Source: Paenibacillus borealis
GTDB taxonomy: Bacteria; Bacillota; Bacilli; Paenibacillales; Paenibacillaceae
Length of the DNA stretch: 64,000 nt
Reading direction: 5' to 3'
Assembly: GCF_000758665.1 (NCBI RefSeq)
Contig: NZ_CP009285.1
Coordinates: 2,418,001-2,482,000 of the forward strand
A program made the position numbers and the translations under genes. The notes beneath the pieces were generated by a model that made no database searches, was not told the origin of the DNA, and saw only the letters and a program-made list of their open reading frames with translations. Of this stretch, positions 24,147 through 33,887 are shown piece by piece (position 1 is the stretch's first letter; every line of letters starts with the position of its first letter).

Positions 24147-25238
24147 ATGAAACGAAGGTTCACCAGCCAGGTTCTCGGCGGACTGATTCTTATCGGACTC
24201 GGCGGACTGTTCCTGCTGAGACAGATGGGCTACACGGATTTCAGCCTGGGTTCACTGATCTCTACGTATTGGCCGGTTATTCTGATTATATTGGGGGTTA
24301 AACGCTTTCTCTCCCCGGATGATGAGCATTCAAGATTCTCTGCAACACTAGGCGGATTTTTCTTTCTGGCCATCGGCGTGTTTTTCCTGGGACGGAATCT
24401 GGACTGGTTTGATTTTTCGGCAGGCGATTTCTTCAAAATGCTGATCCCGGTTATGCTGATCGGCGGCGGTTTAGCCGTTATTTTCAAGCCGCGGGGCACA
24501 ACTCCGCCCATTCCTCCGGCACCGCCTGCACCACCGAATTTCTATCCGCCCGGACCGGGCAAAAGCCCGCTCGATGCGCAGCCGCCTGCACCGCTGGAAT
24601 CGACGCTGGATGAGCAGTTTGAGCAGAAGTTCGGCAAATCTGCCGGCACCGGTACCGGCGGTCGGGACTGGAACGATTATCTGCATAAAGACACAGAAGA
24701 TGAAGACGGAGAACAGGGGAAGGCCCATTCTTCGGCGGATGCCCGCTGGCAGGAGAAGCAGGAACGCCATGAACGCAGACGCCAGGAGCGTCAGGAGCGC
24801 CATGCCCGCCGCCACGGCGAATGGCATGAGGAGTTTCAGGATTCCGGGCAGGACAAAGAAACAACGAACCGCTCGGCTTTTATCGGCGATGTCCATATGG
24901 GCCGTGAGCATTTTCAATTAAAGCAAACCAATATTTCGCAGTTTATCGGGGATACAGTGCTCGATCTGACCAATGCGCAAATTCCTTACGGCGAGACCAA
25001 AATCAACATCTCCGCTTTTGTCGGTGATATTAAGGTTTATATACCGGATGATATGAATCTCGGTGTATCGGTTAACGGCAGCTCGTTCATTGGTGATATG
25101 CAGGTGCTTGAGCAGTCGCGCAGCGGGTTCATGAGCAATGTGCAGTGCAAGACGCCTTATTATAAGGAAGCAGGTAAAAAAGTCCGCATTAACGTCAGCT
25201 GCTTCATCGGTGACATTAAAGTCAAAACGGTGGGCTAA
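24147..25238 (+). CDS. liaF: LiaF-like membrane protein, inhibitor of LiaS
   Basis: 363 residues. N-terminal half has four short hydrophobic segments (about 10-25, 33-50, 70-85, 93-110) of the DUF5668/LiaF type. A Pro-rich then highly charged region (about 118-240, many Arg/Glu/His) leads to the conserved C-terminal LiaF domain with repeated 'FIGD' turns: 'FIGDVHMG', 'FIGDTVLDL', 'FVGDIKVYIP', 'FIGDMQV', 'FIGDIKVK'. LiaF keeps the sensor kinase LiaS off until cell-envelope stress. GGGGGAAAG before ATG 24147. The stop codon directly abuts liaS. The charged linker is longer than in B. subtilis LiaF. Confidence 0.9.
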   Translation: MKRRFTSQVLGGLILIGLGGLFLLRQMGYTDFSLGSLISTYWPVILIILGVKRFLSPDDEHSRFSATLGGFFFLAIGVFFLGRNLDWFDFSAGDFFKMLIPVMLIGGGLAVIFKPRGTTPPIPPAPPAPPNFYPPGPGKSPLDAQPPAPLESTLDEQFEQKFGKSAGTGTGGRDWNDYLHKDTEDEDGEQGKAHSSADARWQEKQERHERRRQERQERHARRHGEWHEEFQDSGQDKETTNRSAFIGDVHMGREHFQLKQTNISQFIGDTVLDLTNAQIPYGETKINISAFVGDIKVYIPDDMNLGVSVNGSSFIGDMQVLEQSRSGFMSNVQCKTPYYKEAGKKVRINVSCFIGDIKVKTVG

Positions 25239-26309
25239 ATGGGGACGATCTTCAGCAATACCAAATGGATGCTGCTGGTGTATTTCCTGCTTAGCGGAGG
25301 TGTAACCGCCTTACTGATGTATGCCGGGACATGCCTGGGCTATATCCAGGTGGTAGATACGAGCATGTGGCTGTATCTGTGTCTGGGGATTGTGCTCTTC
25401 ACAGTCATTATCGGCTATATCGCCGGACAGCGGATTCAGCGGCGGATCGACCATCTGGACCTGAATATGCTGCAGGTAGCCAAAGGCAATCTGTCCGTGC
25501 GGATGCCGGAGAGCGAAGACCAGTCCTTTGCCCGGGTATACCATGAATTCAATATTATGATGGATACTGTGGAGAAGAAGATGAAGCTCCTGCAGCAGCT
25601 GGGTGAACAGGAAGTTATTGAGAAGGAAAAGGCGGCGGAGAGCGCGGTACTGGAAGAGAGGAGGCGTATGGCCCGGGATTTGCATGATACGGTGAGCCAG
25701 CAGCTGTTCGCGATTCATATGTCCGCTTCTTCGCTGCCTAAAGTGCTTGAACGGAGCGCGGAGCATGGGCAGACGGTGATGGACCAGCTGATCAGCATGT
25801 CCCAGATGGCGCAGAAGCAGATGAGGGCGCTGATCGCACAGCTGCGTCCGGTGGAGCTGGAAGGGCGTAATCTGTTCGAGGCGCTGGAGAAGTGGTTCCC
25901 GGATTATTGCCGCCAGAACGGGCTCAAAGGGGTCAAAGAGCTTGAACTGCAGGGTGAGCTGTCCGAAGCGATTGAGCATCAGCTGTTCCTGATTATTCAG
26001 GAGTCGATGGCGAACATCGTCAAGCATGCCGGAGCGCGGGTAGTCAGCTTGTCGCTGCGCGAAGTGCCGCGTCAGGTTGTGCTGAGCATCAGCGATGACG
26101 GCCAGGGCTTCGAGCAGGTGCAGCATAAACAGGGCTCCTACGGGCTCACCACCATGCGCGAGCGTGCCGAGAAGCTCGGCGGCCAGGTAGAGATTATCAG
26201 CCGCAAGGGTGCGGGAACGACGATCCGCGTACATATTCCAAAGTTTGTGCAGGGCATCCCGGAGCCGGTTGATGCCGAATCTGAGCCTGATAGGGGGAGT
26301 ACAGAATGA
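25239..26309 (+). CDS. liaS: LiaS-like sensor histidine kinase
   Basis: 356 residues, HisKA_3 (NarX/DesK) type. Two membrane helices (about 11-30 and 44-62) with a very short outside loop, typical of intramembrane-sensing kinases; HAMP (about 63-115); phosphoacceptor His149 in 'RMARDLHDTVSQQLF'; HATPase_c with 'QESMANIVKHAGA', 'ISDDGQGF' and 'GLTTMRERAEKLGG'. Predicted to respond to envelope damage such as lipid II-binding antibiotics and to phosphorylate LiaR. The start abuts the liaF stop and the end overlaps liaR by four bases (ATGA). Confidence 0.92.
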   Translation: MGTIFSNTKWMLLVYFLLSGGVTALLMYAGTCLGYIQVVDTSMWLYLCLGIVLFTVIIGYIAGQRIQRRIDHLDLNMLQVAKGNLSVRMPESEDQSFARVYHEFNIMMDTVEKKMKLLQQLGEQEVIEKEKAAESAVLEERRRMARDLHDTVSQQLFAIHMSASSLPKVLERSAEHGQTVMDQLISMSQMAQKQMRALIAQLRPVELEGRNLFEALEKWFPDYCRQNGLKGVKELELQGELSEAIEHQLFLIIQESMANIVKHAGARVVSLSLREVPRQVVLSISDDGQGFEQVQHKQGSYGLTTMRERAEKLGGQVEIISRKGAGTTIRVHIPKFVQGIPEPVDAESEPDRGSTE

Positions 26310-26959
26310 GTCTCATTAAAGTGCTGCTGGTGGATGATCATGATATGGTACGGATGGGTCTCAAAACATATCTGATGCTTGATCCGATGTTTGAAGTTAT
26401 AGGTGAGGCGGCTAATGGCCATGAAGCGCTTGGCATGCTGCGTGAGCTGGGGCATGAGGCAATGCCGGATCTGGTGCTGATGGATTTGATGATGCCGGTC
26501 ATGAACGGGGCGGAGACAACGCGCGCAGTGCTGGCCGAATTCCCGGGGCTCAAAATTGTCATCCTCACCAGCTTCCTGGAGGATGATCTCGTTGTAGACG
26601 CGATCGAGGCAGGGGCTGTCAGCTATGTGCTCAAAACCGTCTCGGCAGAAGAGCTGATCTACGCGCTGCAAGGCGCTTACCGCGGCATGCCGGTAATGAC
26701 CGGCGATGTCTCGCAGGCACTGACCCGCGGCATCCGCCAGCGTACCGTACAGGGCGACTCTTCCGGCTTGACCGAGCGGGAGAAGGAAGTGCTCCTGCTG
26801 ATCGCCGAGGGCAAAACCAATAAGGATATCGGCGAGGAGCTGCATATCAGCATCAAGACAGTGAAGACGCATGTCAGCAACCTGCTGATGAAATGTGAGC
26901 TGGATGACCGGACCCAGCTGGCCATCTACGCCCACCGCAAGGGCTGGGCTCAGAGTTAG
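26306..26959 (+). CDS. liaR: LiaR-like response regulator
   Basis: 217 residues, NarL/FixJ family. Receiver domain with the acidic pair in 'LLVDDHDMV', phosphoacceptor Asp60 in 'DLVLMDLMMP', Thr/Ser and Lys in 'ILTSF' and 'YVLKTV', then a LuxR-type HTH (about 150-210, 'LTEREKEVLLLIAEGKTNKDIGEELHIS'-like). ATG 26306 overlaps liaS; no target lia operon lies in the window. Confidence 0.93.
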   Translation: MSLIKVLLVDDHDMVRMGLKTYLMLDPMFEVIGEAANGHEALGMLRELGHEAMPDLVLMDLMMPVMNGAETTRAVLAEFPGLKIVILTSFLEDDLVVDAIEAGAVSYVLKTVSAEELIYALQGAYRGMPVMTGDVSQALTRGIRQRTVQGDSSGLTEREKEVLLLIAEGKTNKDIGEELHISIKTVKTHVSNLLMKCELDDRTQLAIYAHRKGWAQS

Positions 26960-27492
26960 CTTCTCCACCCGGCGAATCCTGCATTAAATACAACATTTTC
27001 CTCTCTATATCATCAATAATTCAAAAATGTTGCACAAAAGGCAGTATTTCATCTCCATTCAGGCGCCTCAACGGGTCAATTCTTGTATTTCGTACAACAA
27101 TTCTCCCTAACACCCTGGTATTTAGGAAGCAAAGTTGCAGTACGTACAACATTCGTACCTTTACAGTGTGAACTTTAGATCTCGTTCGCCGATGACGATA
27201 CAGGTGTGAGAATTTTAATGGTTCTGCTGGTTACATAAACATTAAGCGGTAAGTTAGCCCCGGCGCATAGCGCCGGGGCTTTGCGCTTGTCCTCAAAGGC
27301 CGCCAATTGCCTCAACAGCCTCAACAACCGCATTTCCTGCGGTTCTCCCTCCCAATCTCTTTTAATTTGCCCATATCTTTTATCTCCGCTTAAATTGTTT
27401 TTAATGTGACCTTAAGGTTTAAAGTACAAAATAAGAACAAGAAAACAAATAACACTTTGCCGGATGCGGCAGAGCGCGGGAGGAAAGAAAAC
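26960..27492 (+). other. Intergenic region between liaR and htrA
   Basis: About 530 bases. The first 200 hold a cluster of repeat-like motifs: 'aaatacaacatttt' (26988), 'aatgttgcacaaaa' (27023), 'TTGTATTTCGTACAACA' (27083-27099) and 'gttgcagtacgtacaacatt' (27134-27153). A perfect hairpin AGCCCCGGCGC/GCGCCGGGGCT (27256-27280) follows, flanked by 'ttgcgcttg', possibly a terminator of a short transcript. No gene seen. Confidence 0.5.
27256..27284 (+). terminator. GC-rich hairpin, possible terminator
   Basis: 11-bp perfect stem with a three-base ATA loop followed only by TT, so termination is uncertain. Confidence 0.5.
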
Positions 27493-29178
27493 ATGGACGA
27501 TAACAAAAACAACTACAATCGTGAGAACAACTTTAATCGTGATAATGAACCGGGACCGCAGCGGGAATGGGACAGTAATGATAGCAGTAACTTTGATAAC
27601 AATGGCAATAACAACAACACTAACAGTAACTCATCAACCGAAGCAGGCTCTTCATACTACTATTCCTATGGGCCGTTCAAATCCTTGAACAACGACGAGA
27701 TGAACAGTGATGATCCGCAGCACTATAACCGCCGGGAGCCGGAGCGTGTAGAGATCTCACCTCCGCAGCCGGTCAAGCCTTTACCGTACAGCACTTCGCT
27801 TCGTACAACAGGATATGACGGAAATGGCGGACGCGGCGGCAACCCTCCTGAGGGGGGCAATGGCTGGCAGTATAACCGTAAGCCGAAGAAGCCGGTCAAA
27901 GCGGTATTAATTTCTTTTCTTGCCGGAATGATCGTATTATCGGGTTCGATGTTCATGGCAGACCGCGGCAATTGGTTCACAGGTGATCAGGCAGTAACAG
28001 CAGCTATTACGAATACAGCAGCCAAAACAGCAAATGGAAGTGCTACTATTACGCCTTCCACTTCCACCACTGCACTGGTCACCGGATCAGGTGATGTATC
28101 CAGCGTAGTGGACGGTGTAGGACCGGCAGTTGTCAAAATCGAGACGCTGGTAAAATCAAGCAGCAGAAGCAGCAGTAACCCGAATATGAGTGATCCGTTC
28201 TCACAGTTCTTCTTCGGTGATCAGTTCGGCGGCAGCGGATCTTCCGGCTCCAATTCAGAATCCCAGCCGGAATCAAACAATTCGGATTCTTCCCAGCTGA
28301 CTCCTTATGGCATCGGCACAGGCTTCATTTATAATTCAGACGGCTATATTCTGACCAACCAGCATGTGGTGGATAATGCCGATGTCATCCAGGTTACGGT
28401 TGACGGCAATACTAAACCTTATGAAGCGAAATTGCTCGGCTCCAGCAAGGATCTGGACTTGGCCGTGCTCAAAATTGAAGGAACCGACTTCCCTACAGTG
28501 GCACTCGGTGATTCCGACAGCATTAAGGTAGGCTCTGAAGTCGTTGCCATTGGTAACCCGCAGGGCTTCGACCACACTGTTACAGCAGGTGTACTCAGCG
28601 CCAAGGGACGCAGTATTGATATTAATGAAGAAGACGGAAGCGGCACACGCAATTACAAGAATCTGCTGCAGACAGACGCTTCGATTAATCCGGGGAATTC
28701 GGGCGGACCTCTGCTTAATATGAATGGTCAGGTCATCGGGATGAATGTGGCGGTTAGCACAGACTCCCAGGGTATCGGTTTTGCCATCGCGGTCAATACC
28801 ATTAAAGAAGTTGTAGAGAAGCTGGAAGCCAATCAGGAAATTCCGAAAGAACCGGTACCCTTCATCGGCGCCTCGCTGATGACCATTACCGATGAAGTGG
28901 CTAAGCAAATGGGCACAGACCTCAAAGAAGGCTCCGTAGTCGCCGAGATTGTCTTCAAGTCTCCTGCGTATACCGCCGACCTGCGCCCTTACGATATCAT
29001 TACAGGTGTAAACGGTACGAACTATGCCACCAGCCAGGATCTGATTACTTATATCCAGACGCTCAAGGTAGGCGATCAGGTAACACTGAATGTGGTGCGT
29101 GACGGCAAGAAGCTGGACCTTCCGGTAACGATCGGCAACAAAAATGATTTTGACACGACTCAAACGCAGAAGCAATAA
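27493..29178 (+). CDS. htrA: HtrA-like membrane-anchored serine protease
   Basis: 561 residues. A long disordered N-terminal cytoplasmic part (about 1-135, Asn/Asp/Arg-rich) precedes one membrane helix (about 137-157, 'VLISFLAGMIVLSGSMF'). The trypsin-like domain outside the membrane has His291 ('TNQHVVDN'), Asp322 ('DLDLAVLKI') and Ser403 ('GNSGGPL'), followed by one PDZ domain (about 455-545). It degrades or refolds damaged exported proteins. ATG 27493 follows GGGAGGAAAG; an upstream in-frame ATG 27406 lacks a ribosome site. It is followed by a terminator and then a two-component pair, an arrangement suggesting joint roles in secretion stress. Confidence 0.93.
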   Translation: MDDNKNNYNRENNFNRDNEPGPQREWDSNDSSNFDNNGNNNNTNSNSSTEAGSSYYYSYGPFKSLNNDEMNSDDPQHYNRREPERVEISPPQPVKPLPYSTSLRTTGYDGNGGRGGNPPEGGNGWQYNRKPKKPVKAVLISFLAGMIVLSGSMFMADRGNWFTGDQAVTAAITNTAAKTANGSATITPSTSTTALVTGSGDVSSVVDGVGPAVVKIETLVKSSSRSSSNPNMSDPFSQFFFGDQFGGSGSSGSNSESQPESNNSDSSQLTPYGIGTGFIYNSDGYILTNQHVVDNADVIQVTVDGNTKPYEAKLLGSSKDLDLAVLKIEGTDFPTVALGDSDSIKVGSEVVAIGNPQGFDHTVTAGVLSAKGRSIDINEEDGSGTRNYKNLLQTDASINPGNSGGPLLNMNGQVIGMNVAVSTDSQGIGFAIAVNTIKEVVEKLEANQEIPKEPVPFIGASLMTITDEVAKQMGTDLKEGSVVAEIVFKSPAYTADLRPYDIITGVNGTNYATSQDLITYIQTLKVGDQVTLNVVRDGKKLDLPVTIGNKNDFDTTQTQKQ

Positions 29179-29203
29179 ACACACCGGACGGTGAGCGGCA
29201 CAG

Positions 29204-29228
29204 CGGAAGGGGAGACCCTTCCGTTTTT
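29204..29228 (+). terminator. Intrinsic terminator after htrA
   Basis: CGGAAGGG/CCCTTCCG with a GAGA tetraloop and five T. Confidence 0.9.
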
Positions 29229-29306
29229 GCTGCATAGGCTGCGGATGCGGATAAACGGATTCATGATACAATAGAAATATATGAACTCGACAATGGGGGC
29301 TGCTTG

Positions 29307-29993
29307 ATGCGACCGAATATTCTAATTATTGATGATGATGAGAAAATTATATCCATGCTGCGCCGCGGGCTCGCTTTTGAGGGCTATGATGTCAAAACAG
29401 CCGCTAACGGGGCAGACGGGCTGCGTGCTGTATTAAACAGTGATCCCGATGTGGTTATCCTGGATGTAATGATGCCGCAGGTGGACGGGTTCGAGGTCTG
29501 CCGCCGTCTGCGTGAGGGCGGAAGCAGTGTGCCGGTGCTTATGCTGACTGCCAAGGATGAAATTGAACACCGTGTCAAAGGGCTCGATCTGGGTGCGGAT
29601 GATTATCTGGTGAAGCCGTTTGCTCTGGAGGAGCTGCTGGCCCGGGTGCGGGCGCTGCTCCGGCGCAAAAGCGAGCAGGGCGGAGGCTCAGACCAGGCGG
29701 TTTCCTATGAGGATATTACACTGGATGTAGATTCGCGTGAAGTGACGCGTGCCGGCAAACGTCTGGAGCTGACGGCGAAGGAATTCGAACTGCTGCATCT
29801 GTTCATGCAGAACCCGAAGCGGGTGCTGTCCCGTGATCTGATCATGGATAAGATCTGGGGGTACGATTACAGCGGTGAGTCCAATGTGCTTGAGGTATAT
29901 ATCGCAATGCTGCGCCAGAAGACGGAAGAGCATGGCGGCAAAAGGCTGATTCAAACGATCCGGGGAGCCGGCTACATCCTAAGAGGTGACTAA
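29307..29993 (+). CDS. OmpR/PhoB-family response regulator
   Basis: 228 residues. Receiver with acidic residues in 'IIDDDEK', phosphoacceptor Asp53 in 'VVILDVMMPQ', Thr in 'MLTAKD' and Lys in 'LVKPFALEEL'; C-terminal winged helix (about 125-228) with 'ELTAKEFELLHLFMQNP' and 'TIRGAGYIL'. Resembles MprA/CssR-type regulators. ATG 29307 is preferred to the preceding TTG. It pairs with the histidine kinase that starts one base after its stop. Confidence 0.88.
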   Translation: MRPNILIIDDDEKIISMLRRGLAFEGYDVKTAANGADGLRAVLNSDPDVVILDVMMPQVDGFEVCRRLREGGSSVPVLMLTAKDEIEHRVKGLDLGADDYLVKPFALEELLARVRALLRRKSEQGGGSDQAVSYEDITLDVDSREVTRAGKRLELTAKEFELLHLFMQNPKRVLSRDLIMDKIWGYDYSGESNVLEVYIAMLRQKTEEHGGKRLIQTIRGAGYILRGD

Positions 29994-29994
29994 T

Positions 29995-31443
29995 ATGTCT
30001 ATACGTTTGCGGCTGACTGCCTGGTACTCAGGGATTCTGGCCATTATGCTGCTGGTTTTATCGGGCGTAATCTACGGTTTTGTCTATATTAATACGTATG
30101 GGGACTTGAAGGACCGGCTCATAAACCAGGCGAATCAGGTTCAGCTAAAAACGGGTATGAACTATGACGGCACCTTGCAGCCGATACTTGGCGGCCCTGC
30201 GGGTCAAAGCCTGTTTGCCCAAATGTACATTTATGATCTGAACAAGCTGATTCCCAGCTCGAATATGACGGATATCAATCTGGAATTTAAAATTCCTGCC
30301 AAGGAAAACCTTAATAGCCAGCAAGGATTCCAGCAGGCCTCTTACGGCGGCAACCCTTTTCTGATCTATCAGAAAGCAGTTCCGGTTAACGTCAATAACA
30401 GCAGCATGCCTGCAGTTCTTCAGGTTGCTGTCTATACCGGAGAGCAAGTCACTTTACTCAACAGGCTAAAGAACATTCTGCTTGCCGGTTCTTTCGCCAC
30501 GTTGCTCGCAGCCTTCACCTTCGGGCTCTTCCTCGCCCGCAAAGCGATGAGTCCGATCGGCAAGGTTATTGAAGCGGCTAACGGAATTCAGACAGGCACG
30601 GATTTGAGCTCGCGGATTGAATATGACGGGCCGCAGGATGAGATCGGCCGGCTGATCGATACGGTCAACAACATGCTCGGGCGGATGGAAGGCTTCTATA
30701 CAGGGCTGGAGGAGGCTTACGCCACTCAGCGCCGCTTCGTGTCCGATGCTTCGCATGAATTGCGGACACCGCTTACAACAATCCGGGGCAACATAGATCT
30801 GCTGCAGAAGATCTGGGAGATGGAGCCGGATGACAGCCGGATGACGGAGGCGGAAATCCGCCAGCTCTCCATTGAATCCGTGAAAGACATTGCCGATGAA
30901 TCCAAACGTATGAGCCGGCTGGTGGCCGATATGCTCTCTCTGGCCAGGGCGGATACAGGCAGGACCTTTGATATAGAGCCGGTAGCGCTGGAGCCGATGA
31001 TGACCGAAGTGGCCCGCCGGGCTTCTTTCCTGCCCCGCCAGGCCGAGTGGTCTGTGGGCGAGATGGGCCAGTTGAACGGCAAGTATATCCTTGGCAACAA
31101 GGACTACCTGCAGCAGATGCTGTTCATCTTTATTGATAATGCCTTTAAATACACACCTGAAGGTGAAGTCACGCTCGACGCTGTCTTTTACCAGAACCAG
31201 GTGGGGATCCGCATCTCGGATACCGGGATCGGGATGGACAAGGACGAAGTGCCGCATATCTTTGACCGTTTCTACCGTGCCGATGAATCCAGGGGAATTA
31301 CCGAAGGGATCGGTCTTGGATTGTCCATTGCCAAATGGATTATCGATGAACATCAAGGTTCGGTAGAGGTGGTAACCCGTCAGGGTGAAGGGACGACTTT
31401 TGTGATCTGGATGCCGCTTCTCTTTGCCCCGCCGCTGGAATAG
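29995..31443 (+). CDS. Sensor histidine kinase (partner of the regulator at 29307)
   Basis: 482 residues. Membrane helices at about 10-32 and 158-181 enclose an extracellular domain of about 125 residues; HAMP (about 182-240); HisKA with His254 in 'FVSDASHELRTPLTT'; HATPase_c with 'FIDNAFKYTPEG', 'DTGIGMDKDEVPHIFDRFYR' and 'GIGLGLSIAKWI'. Start ATG 29995 behind AGAGGTG; an in-frame GTG 29986 overlaps the regulator. With htrA upstream, a role in sensing secretion or envelope stress is a reasonable inference, not shown by sequence. Confidence 0.9.
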   Translation: MSIRLRLTAWYSGILAIMLLVLSGVIYGFVYINTYGDLKDRLINQANQVQLKTGMNYDGTLQPILGGPAGQSLFAQMYIYDLNKLIPSSNMTDINLEFKIPAKENLNSQQGFQQASYGGNPFLIYQKAVPVNVNNSSMPAVLQVAVYTGEQVTLLNRLKNILLAGSFATLLAAFTFGLFLARKAMSPIGKVIEAANGIQTGTDLSSRIEYDGPQDEIGRLIDTVNNMLGRMEGFYTGLEEAYATQRRFVSDASHELRTPLTTIRGNIDLLQKIWEMEPDDSRMTEAEIRQLSIESVKDIADESKRMSRLVADMLSLARADTGRTFDIEPVALEPMMTEVARRASFLPRQAEWSVGEMGQLNGKYILGNKDYLQQMLFIFIDNAFKYTPEGEVTLDAVFYQNQVGIRISDTGIGMDKDEVPHIFDRFYRADESRGITEGIGLGLSIAKWIIDEHQGSVEVVTRQGEGTTFVIWMPLLFAPPLE

Positions 31444-31500
31444 GGTATAATTAAACGGTTCCTATTACAGCAGTCATTGACAGCAGAAAGCGGTGAATTC

Positions 31501-32457
31501 ATGGAAGTCATCAAAATCTCTCCCCGGGGCTATTGCTATGGCGTCGTCGATGCTATGGTAATGGCACGGCAGGCCGCGCAAAATCTTGATTTGCCACGGC
31601 CGATTTATATATTGGGCATGATTGTGCATAACAGCCATGTCACGAACTCCTTTGAAGACGATGGAATCATTACGCTGGACGGGCATAACCGTCTGGATAT
31701 TCTCGATAAAGTGGACAGCGGAACAGTGATATTTACTGCACACGGAGTCTCACCTGAGGTGCGCAAGATGGCCCGGGCCAAAGGGTTAACTACAGTGGAC
31801 GCTACTTGTCCGGATGTAACAAAAACGCATGACCTCATCAAGGAAAAGGTTGAAGAGGGCTACGAGGTTATCTATATCGGCAAGAAAGGTCATCCTGAAC
31901 CGGAAGGGGCTGTGGGGATCGCTCCTGAACATGTCCATCTTATTGAGAAGGAAGATGAAATTGCCGGTCTCTCGGTCCCTTCTTCGCGTATTGTAATTAC
32001 GAACCAGACCACGATGAGCCAGTGGGATATTAAGCATATTATGAAAAAACTGCTGGAGACCTTCCCGGGAGCCGAGGTCCATAATGAGATCTGTATGGCA
32101 ACCCAGGTCCGCCAGGAAGCGGTAGCGGAGCAGGCTGGCCAATGTGAGCTGGTCATTGTTGTCGGTGACCCGCGCAGCAATAACTCTAACCGCCTGGCAC
32201 AGGTGTCGGAAGAGATTGCCGGCGTACCGGCTCACCGGATCTCAGATGTCTCTGAGTTGAACAGGGATTGGCTGAAGGGGATCACCAAGGTGGGAGTAAC
32301 CTCAGGCGCTTCTACGCCAACACCGATTACCAAAGAAGTCATTAATTACCTGGAACAGTATGATGAAGCGAACCCTGATACGTGGGAGATCAAGCGTACT
32401 GTGAATATGGCGAAGCTTCTGCCGCCTGTGAAGAATAAGAGTGCGAGTGCTACCTAG
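31501..32457 (+). CDS. ispH: 4-hydroxy-3-methylbut-2-enyl diphosphate reductase
   Basis: Last enzyme of the MEP isoprenoid pathway; reduces HMBPP to IPP and DMAPP using a [4Fe-4S] cluster. 318 residues from ATG 31501. The cluster Cys residues are C12 ('RGYCYGV'), C103 ('VDATCPDV') and about C198 ('[11 protein letters not shown]'); 'TAHGVSPEV', '[10 protein letters not shown]' and '[13 protein letters not shown]' are further family signatures. The ribosome site is modest (AAAGCGGTG). The frame extends upstream to a TTG at 31477, less likely. Single gene with its own terminator. Confidence 0.95.
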   Translation: MEVIKISPRGYCYGVVDAMVMARQAAQNLDLPRPIYILGMIVHNSHVTNSFEDDGIITLDGHNRLDILDKVDSGTVIFTAHGVSPEVRKMARAKGLTTVDATCPDVTKTHDLIKEKVEEGYEVIYIGKKGHPEPEGAVGIAPEHVHLIEKEDEIAGLSVPSSRIVITNQTTMSQWDIKHIMKKLLETFPGAEVHNEICMATQVRQEAVAEQAGQCELVIVVGDPRSNNSNRLAQVSEEIAGVPAHRISDVSELNRDWLKGITKVGVTSGASTPTPITKEVINYLEQYDEANPDTWEIKRTVNMAKLLPPVKNKSASAT

Positions 32458-32500
32458 TACTACCTGACTTGATAACAAAGATGAACTTATAGAATTTACC

Positions 32501-32542
32501 AAACGGCAGTGCTGCCTATGCCCGGGCGCTGCCGTTTTTTCC
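32501..32542 (+). terminator. Intrinsic terminator after ispH
   Basis: AACGGCAG...CTGCCGTT hairpin with additional inner pairing, followed by six T in all. Confidence 0.85.
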
Positions 32543-32561
32543 TGTCTACAGCCAATTGGGG

Positions 32562-32590
32562 TTGACTGGAACGGAAACATGCGGTAAAAT
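32562..32590 (+). promoter_or_regulatory. SigA-type promoter of aroF
   Basis: TTGACT (32562-32567), 17-base spacer, TAAAAT (32585-32590). About 95 bases of leader precede the aroF start. Confidence 0.7.
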
Positions 32591-32689
32591 CACTTTAGTG
32601 CTTAAAAGCGTACACGCGTCGTAGCGAGATAGTATCGAGCTGGATTATGCCAGATAATAAGAATAATTATCCAAAAGGGGAGCTATAAT

Positions 32690-33736
32690 ATGATCGTTAT
32701 TACATCCAACCAAACACCGCAGGATCAGGTAAATGATATTATTGCCGTAATTGAAAAGGAAGGCTTGCAGGTACATCTCTCAAGGGGAGCAGATCATACT
32801 GTAATCGGTCTTGTCGGCGGCGTGACTCCGAAGCTGGCCGAGCATCTGCGCCAGATGAAGGGCGTCGAGAACGTCGTGAAGATCACCAAATCCTACAAGC
32901 TGGCCAGCCGTGATTTCCATCCGGAGGATACAGTTATCGATATCCGCGGTGTGAAGATCGGCGGAGAGAATCTCGTTATTATGGGCGGCCCTTGTGCCGT
33001 GGAATCCCCTGAGCAGATTGATGAAATCGCTCGGCTTGTTAAGGCTTCCGGCGGCCAGGTGCTGCGCGGCGGTGCCTTCAAGCCGCGTACCGGACCTTAC
33101 AGCTTCCAGGGCGTAGGTGTGGAAGGTCTTACGATGATGGCTGAAGCCGGTAAACGCCACGGCCTGCTGACCATCACGGAAGTTATGACACCGGAGTATG
33201 TGGATATCTGTGCGGAGCATGCGGATATTCTGCAGGTAGGCACACGTAACATGCAGAACTTTGACCTGCTGCGCAAGCTGGGAACCTGCGGACGCCCCGT
33301 GCTGCTGAAACGCGGGTTCAGTGCGACTTACGATGAGCTCTTGAACGCAGCGGAATACATTCTGGCCGGGGGCAACCGTGATGTCATGTTATGTGAGCGC
33401 GGAATCCGGACCTTTGAAACTTACACACGTAATACGCTGGATCTGTCAGCTATTCCTGTGCTGCAGAATCTCAGCCACTTGCCAGTGATCTCCGACCCGA
33501 GCCATGGTACCGGACGCCGCGAGCTGGTTGCACCTATGGCTAAGGCTTCGGTTGCGGCAGGAGCCAATGGTCTGATCATCGAGATGCATACCGACCCTGA
33601 TAATTCGATGACAGGTGACGGGGTGCAGTCCCTGTTCCCTGAGCAGTTCGACAGCCTGCTTAGAGACCTTGAGAAGCTGGCACCGCTTGTCGGACGCAAG
33701 TTCTCTCCGTCACTGGAAGCAGCACCTGTAGTATAA
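32690..33736 (+). CDS. aroF: 3-deoxy-7-phosphoheptulonate synthase (DAHP synthase)
   Basis: Condenses phosphoenolpyruvate and erythrose 4-phosphate, first step of the shikimate pathway. 348 residues. An N-terminal ferredoxin-like regulatory domain (about 1-70, beginning MIVITSNQTPQDQ and with 'VHLSRGADHTVIGLVGG') is joined to a class I-beta TIM barrel with 'MGGPCAVES', 'LRGGAFKPRTGPYSFQG', 'GTRNMQNFDLL', 'KRGFSATYDE', 'DPSHGTGRR' and 'MHTDPDNSMTGDGVQSL'. The layout matches the Thermotoga-type enzyme that is feedback-inhibited by Tyr/Phe through the N-terminal domain, unlike B. subtilis AroA with its chorismate mutase domain. AAAAGGGGAG precedes ATG 32690. Confidence 0.95.
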   Translation: MIVITSNQTPQDQVNDIIAVIEKEGLQVHLSRGADHTVIGLVGGVTPKLAEHLRQMKGVENVVKITKSYKLASRDFHPEDTVIDIRGVKIGGENLVIMGGPCAVESPEQIDEIARLVKASGGQVLRGGAFKPRTGPYSFQGVGVEGLTMMAEAGKRHGLLTITEVMTPEYVDICAEHADILQVGTRNMQNFDLLRKLGTCGRPVLLKRGFSATYDELLNAAEYILAGGNRDVMLCERGIRTFETYTRNTLDLSAIPVLQNLSHLPVISDPSHGTGRRELVAPMAKASVAAGANGLIIEMHTDPDNSMTGDGVQSLFPEQFDSLLRDLEKLAPLVGRKFSPSLEAAPVV

Positions 33737-33751
33737 ATCTCAGTGTGCAAG

Positions 33752-33808
33752 TAGCCTCCTGCAGGCCCTCTTCTCCCGCTTTGGGCGGAGGAAGGGGGCT
33801 ATTTTTAT
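33752..33808 (+). terminator. Intrinsic terminator after aroF
   Basis: TAGCC..CTC..GGCCCTCTTC with GAGGAAGGGGGCTA; long stem with a central CCCGC/GCGG pairing, then TTTTTATT. Confidence 0.8.
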
Positions 33809-33887
33809 TGAATTCAGGACAAAGGTGACATGGAAATCGGGTGAACAGAGTTTTTTCACCAAAGCGTCAGAATATCTTACATTGTCG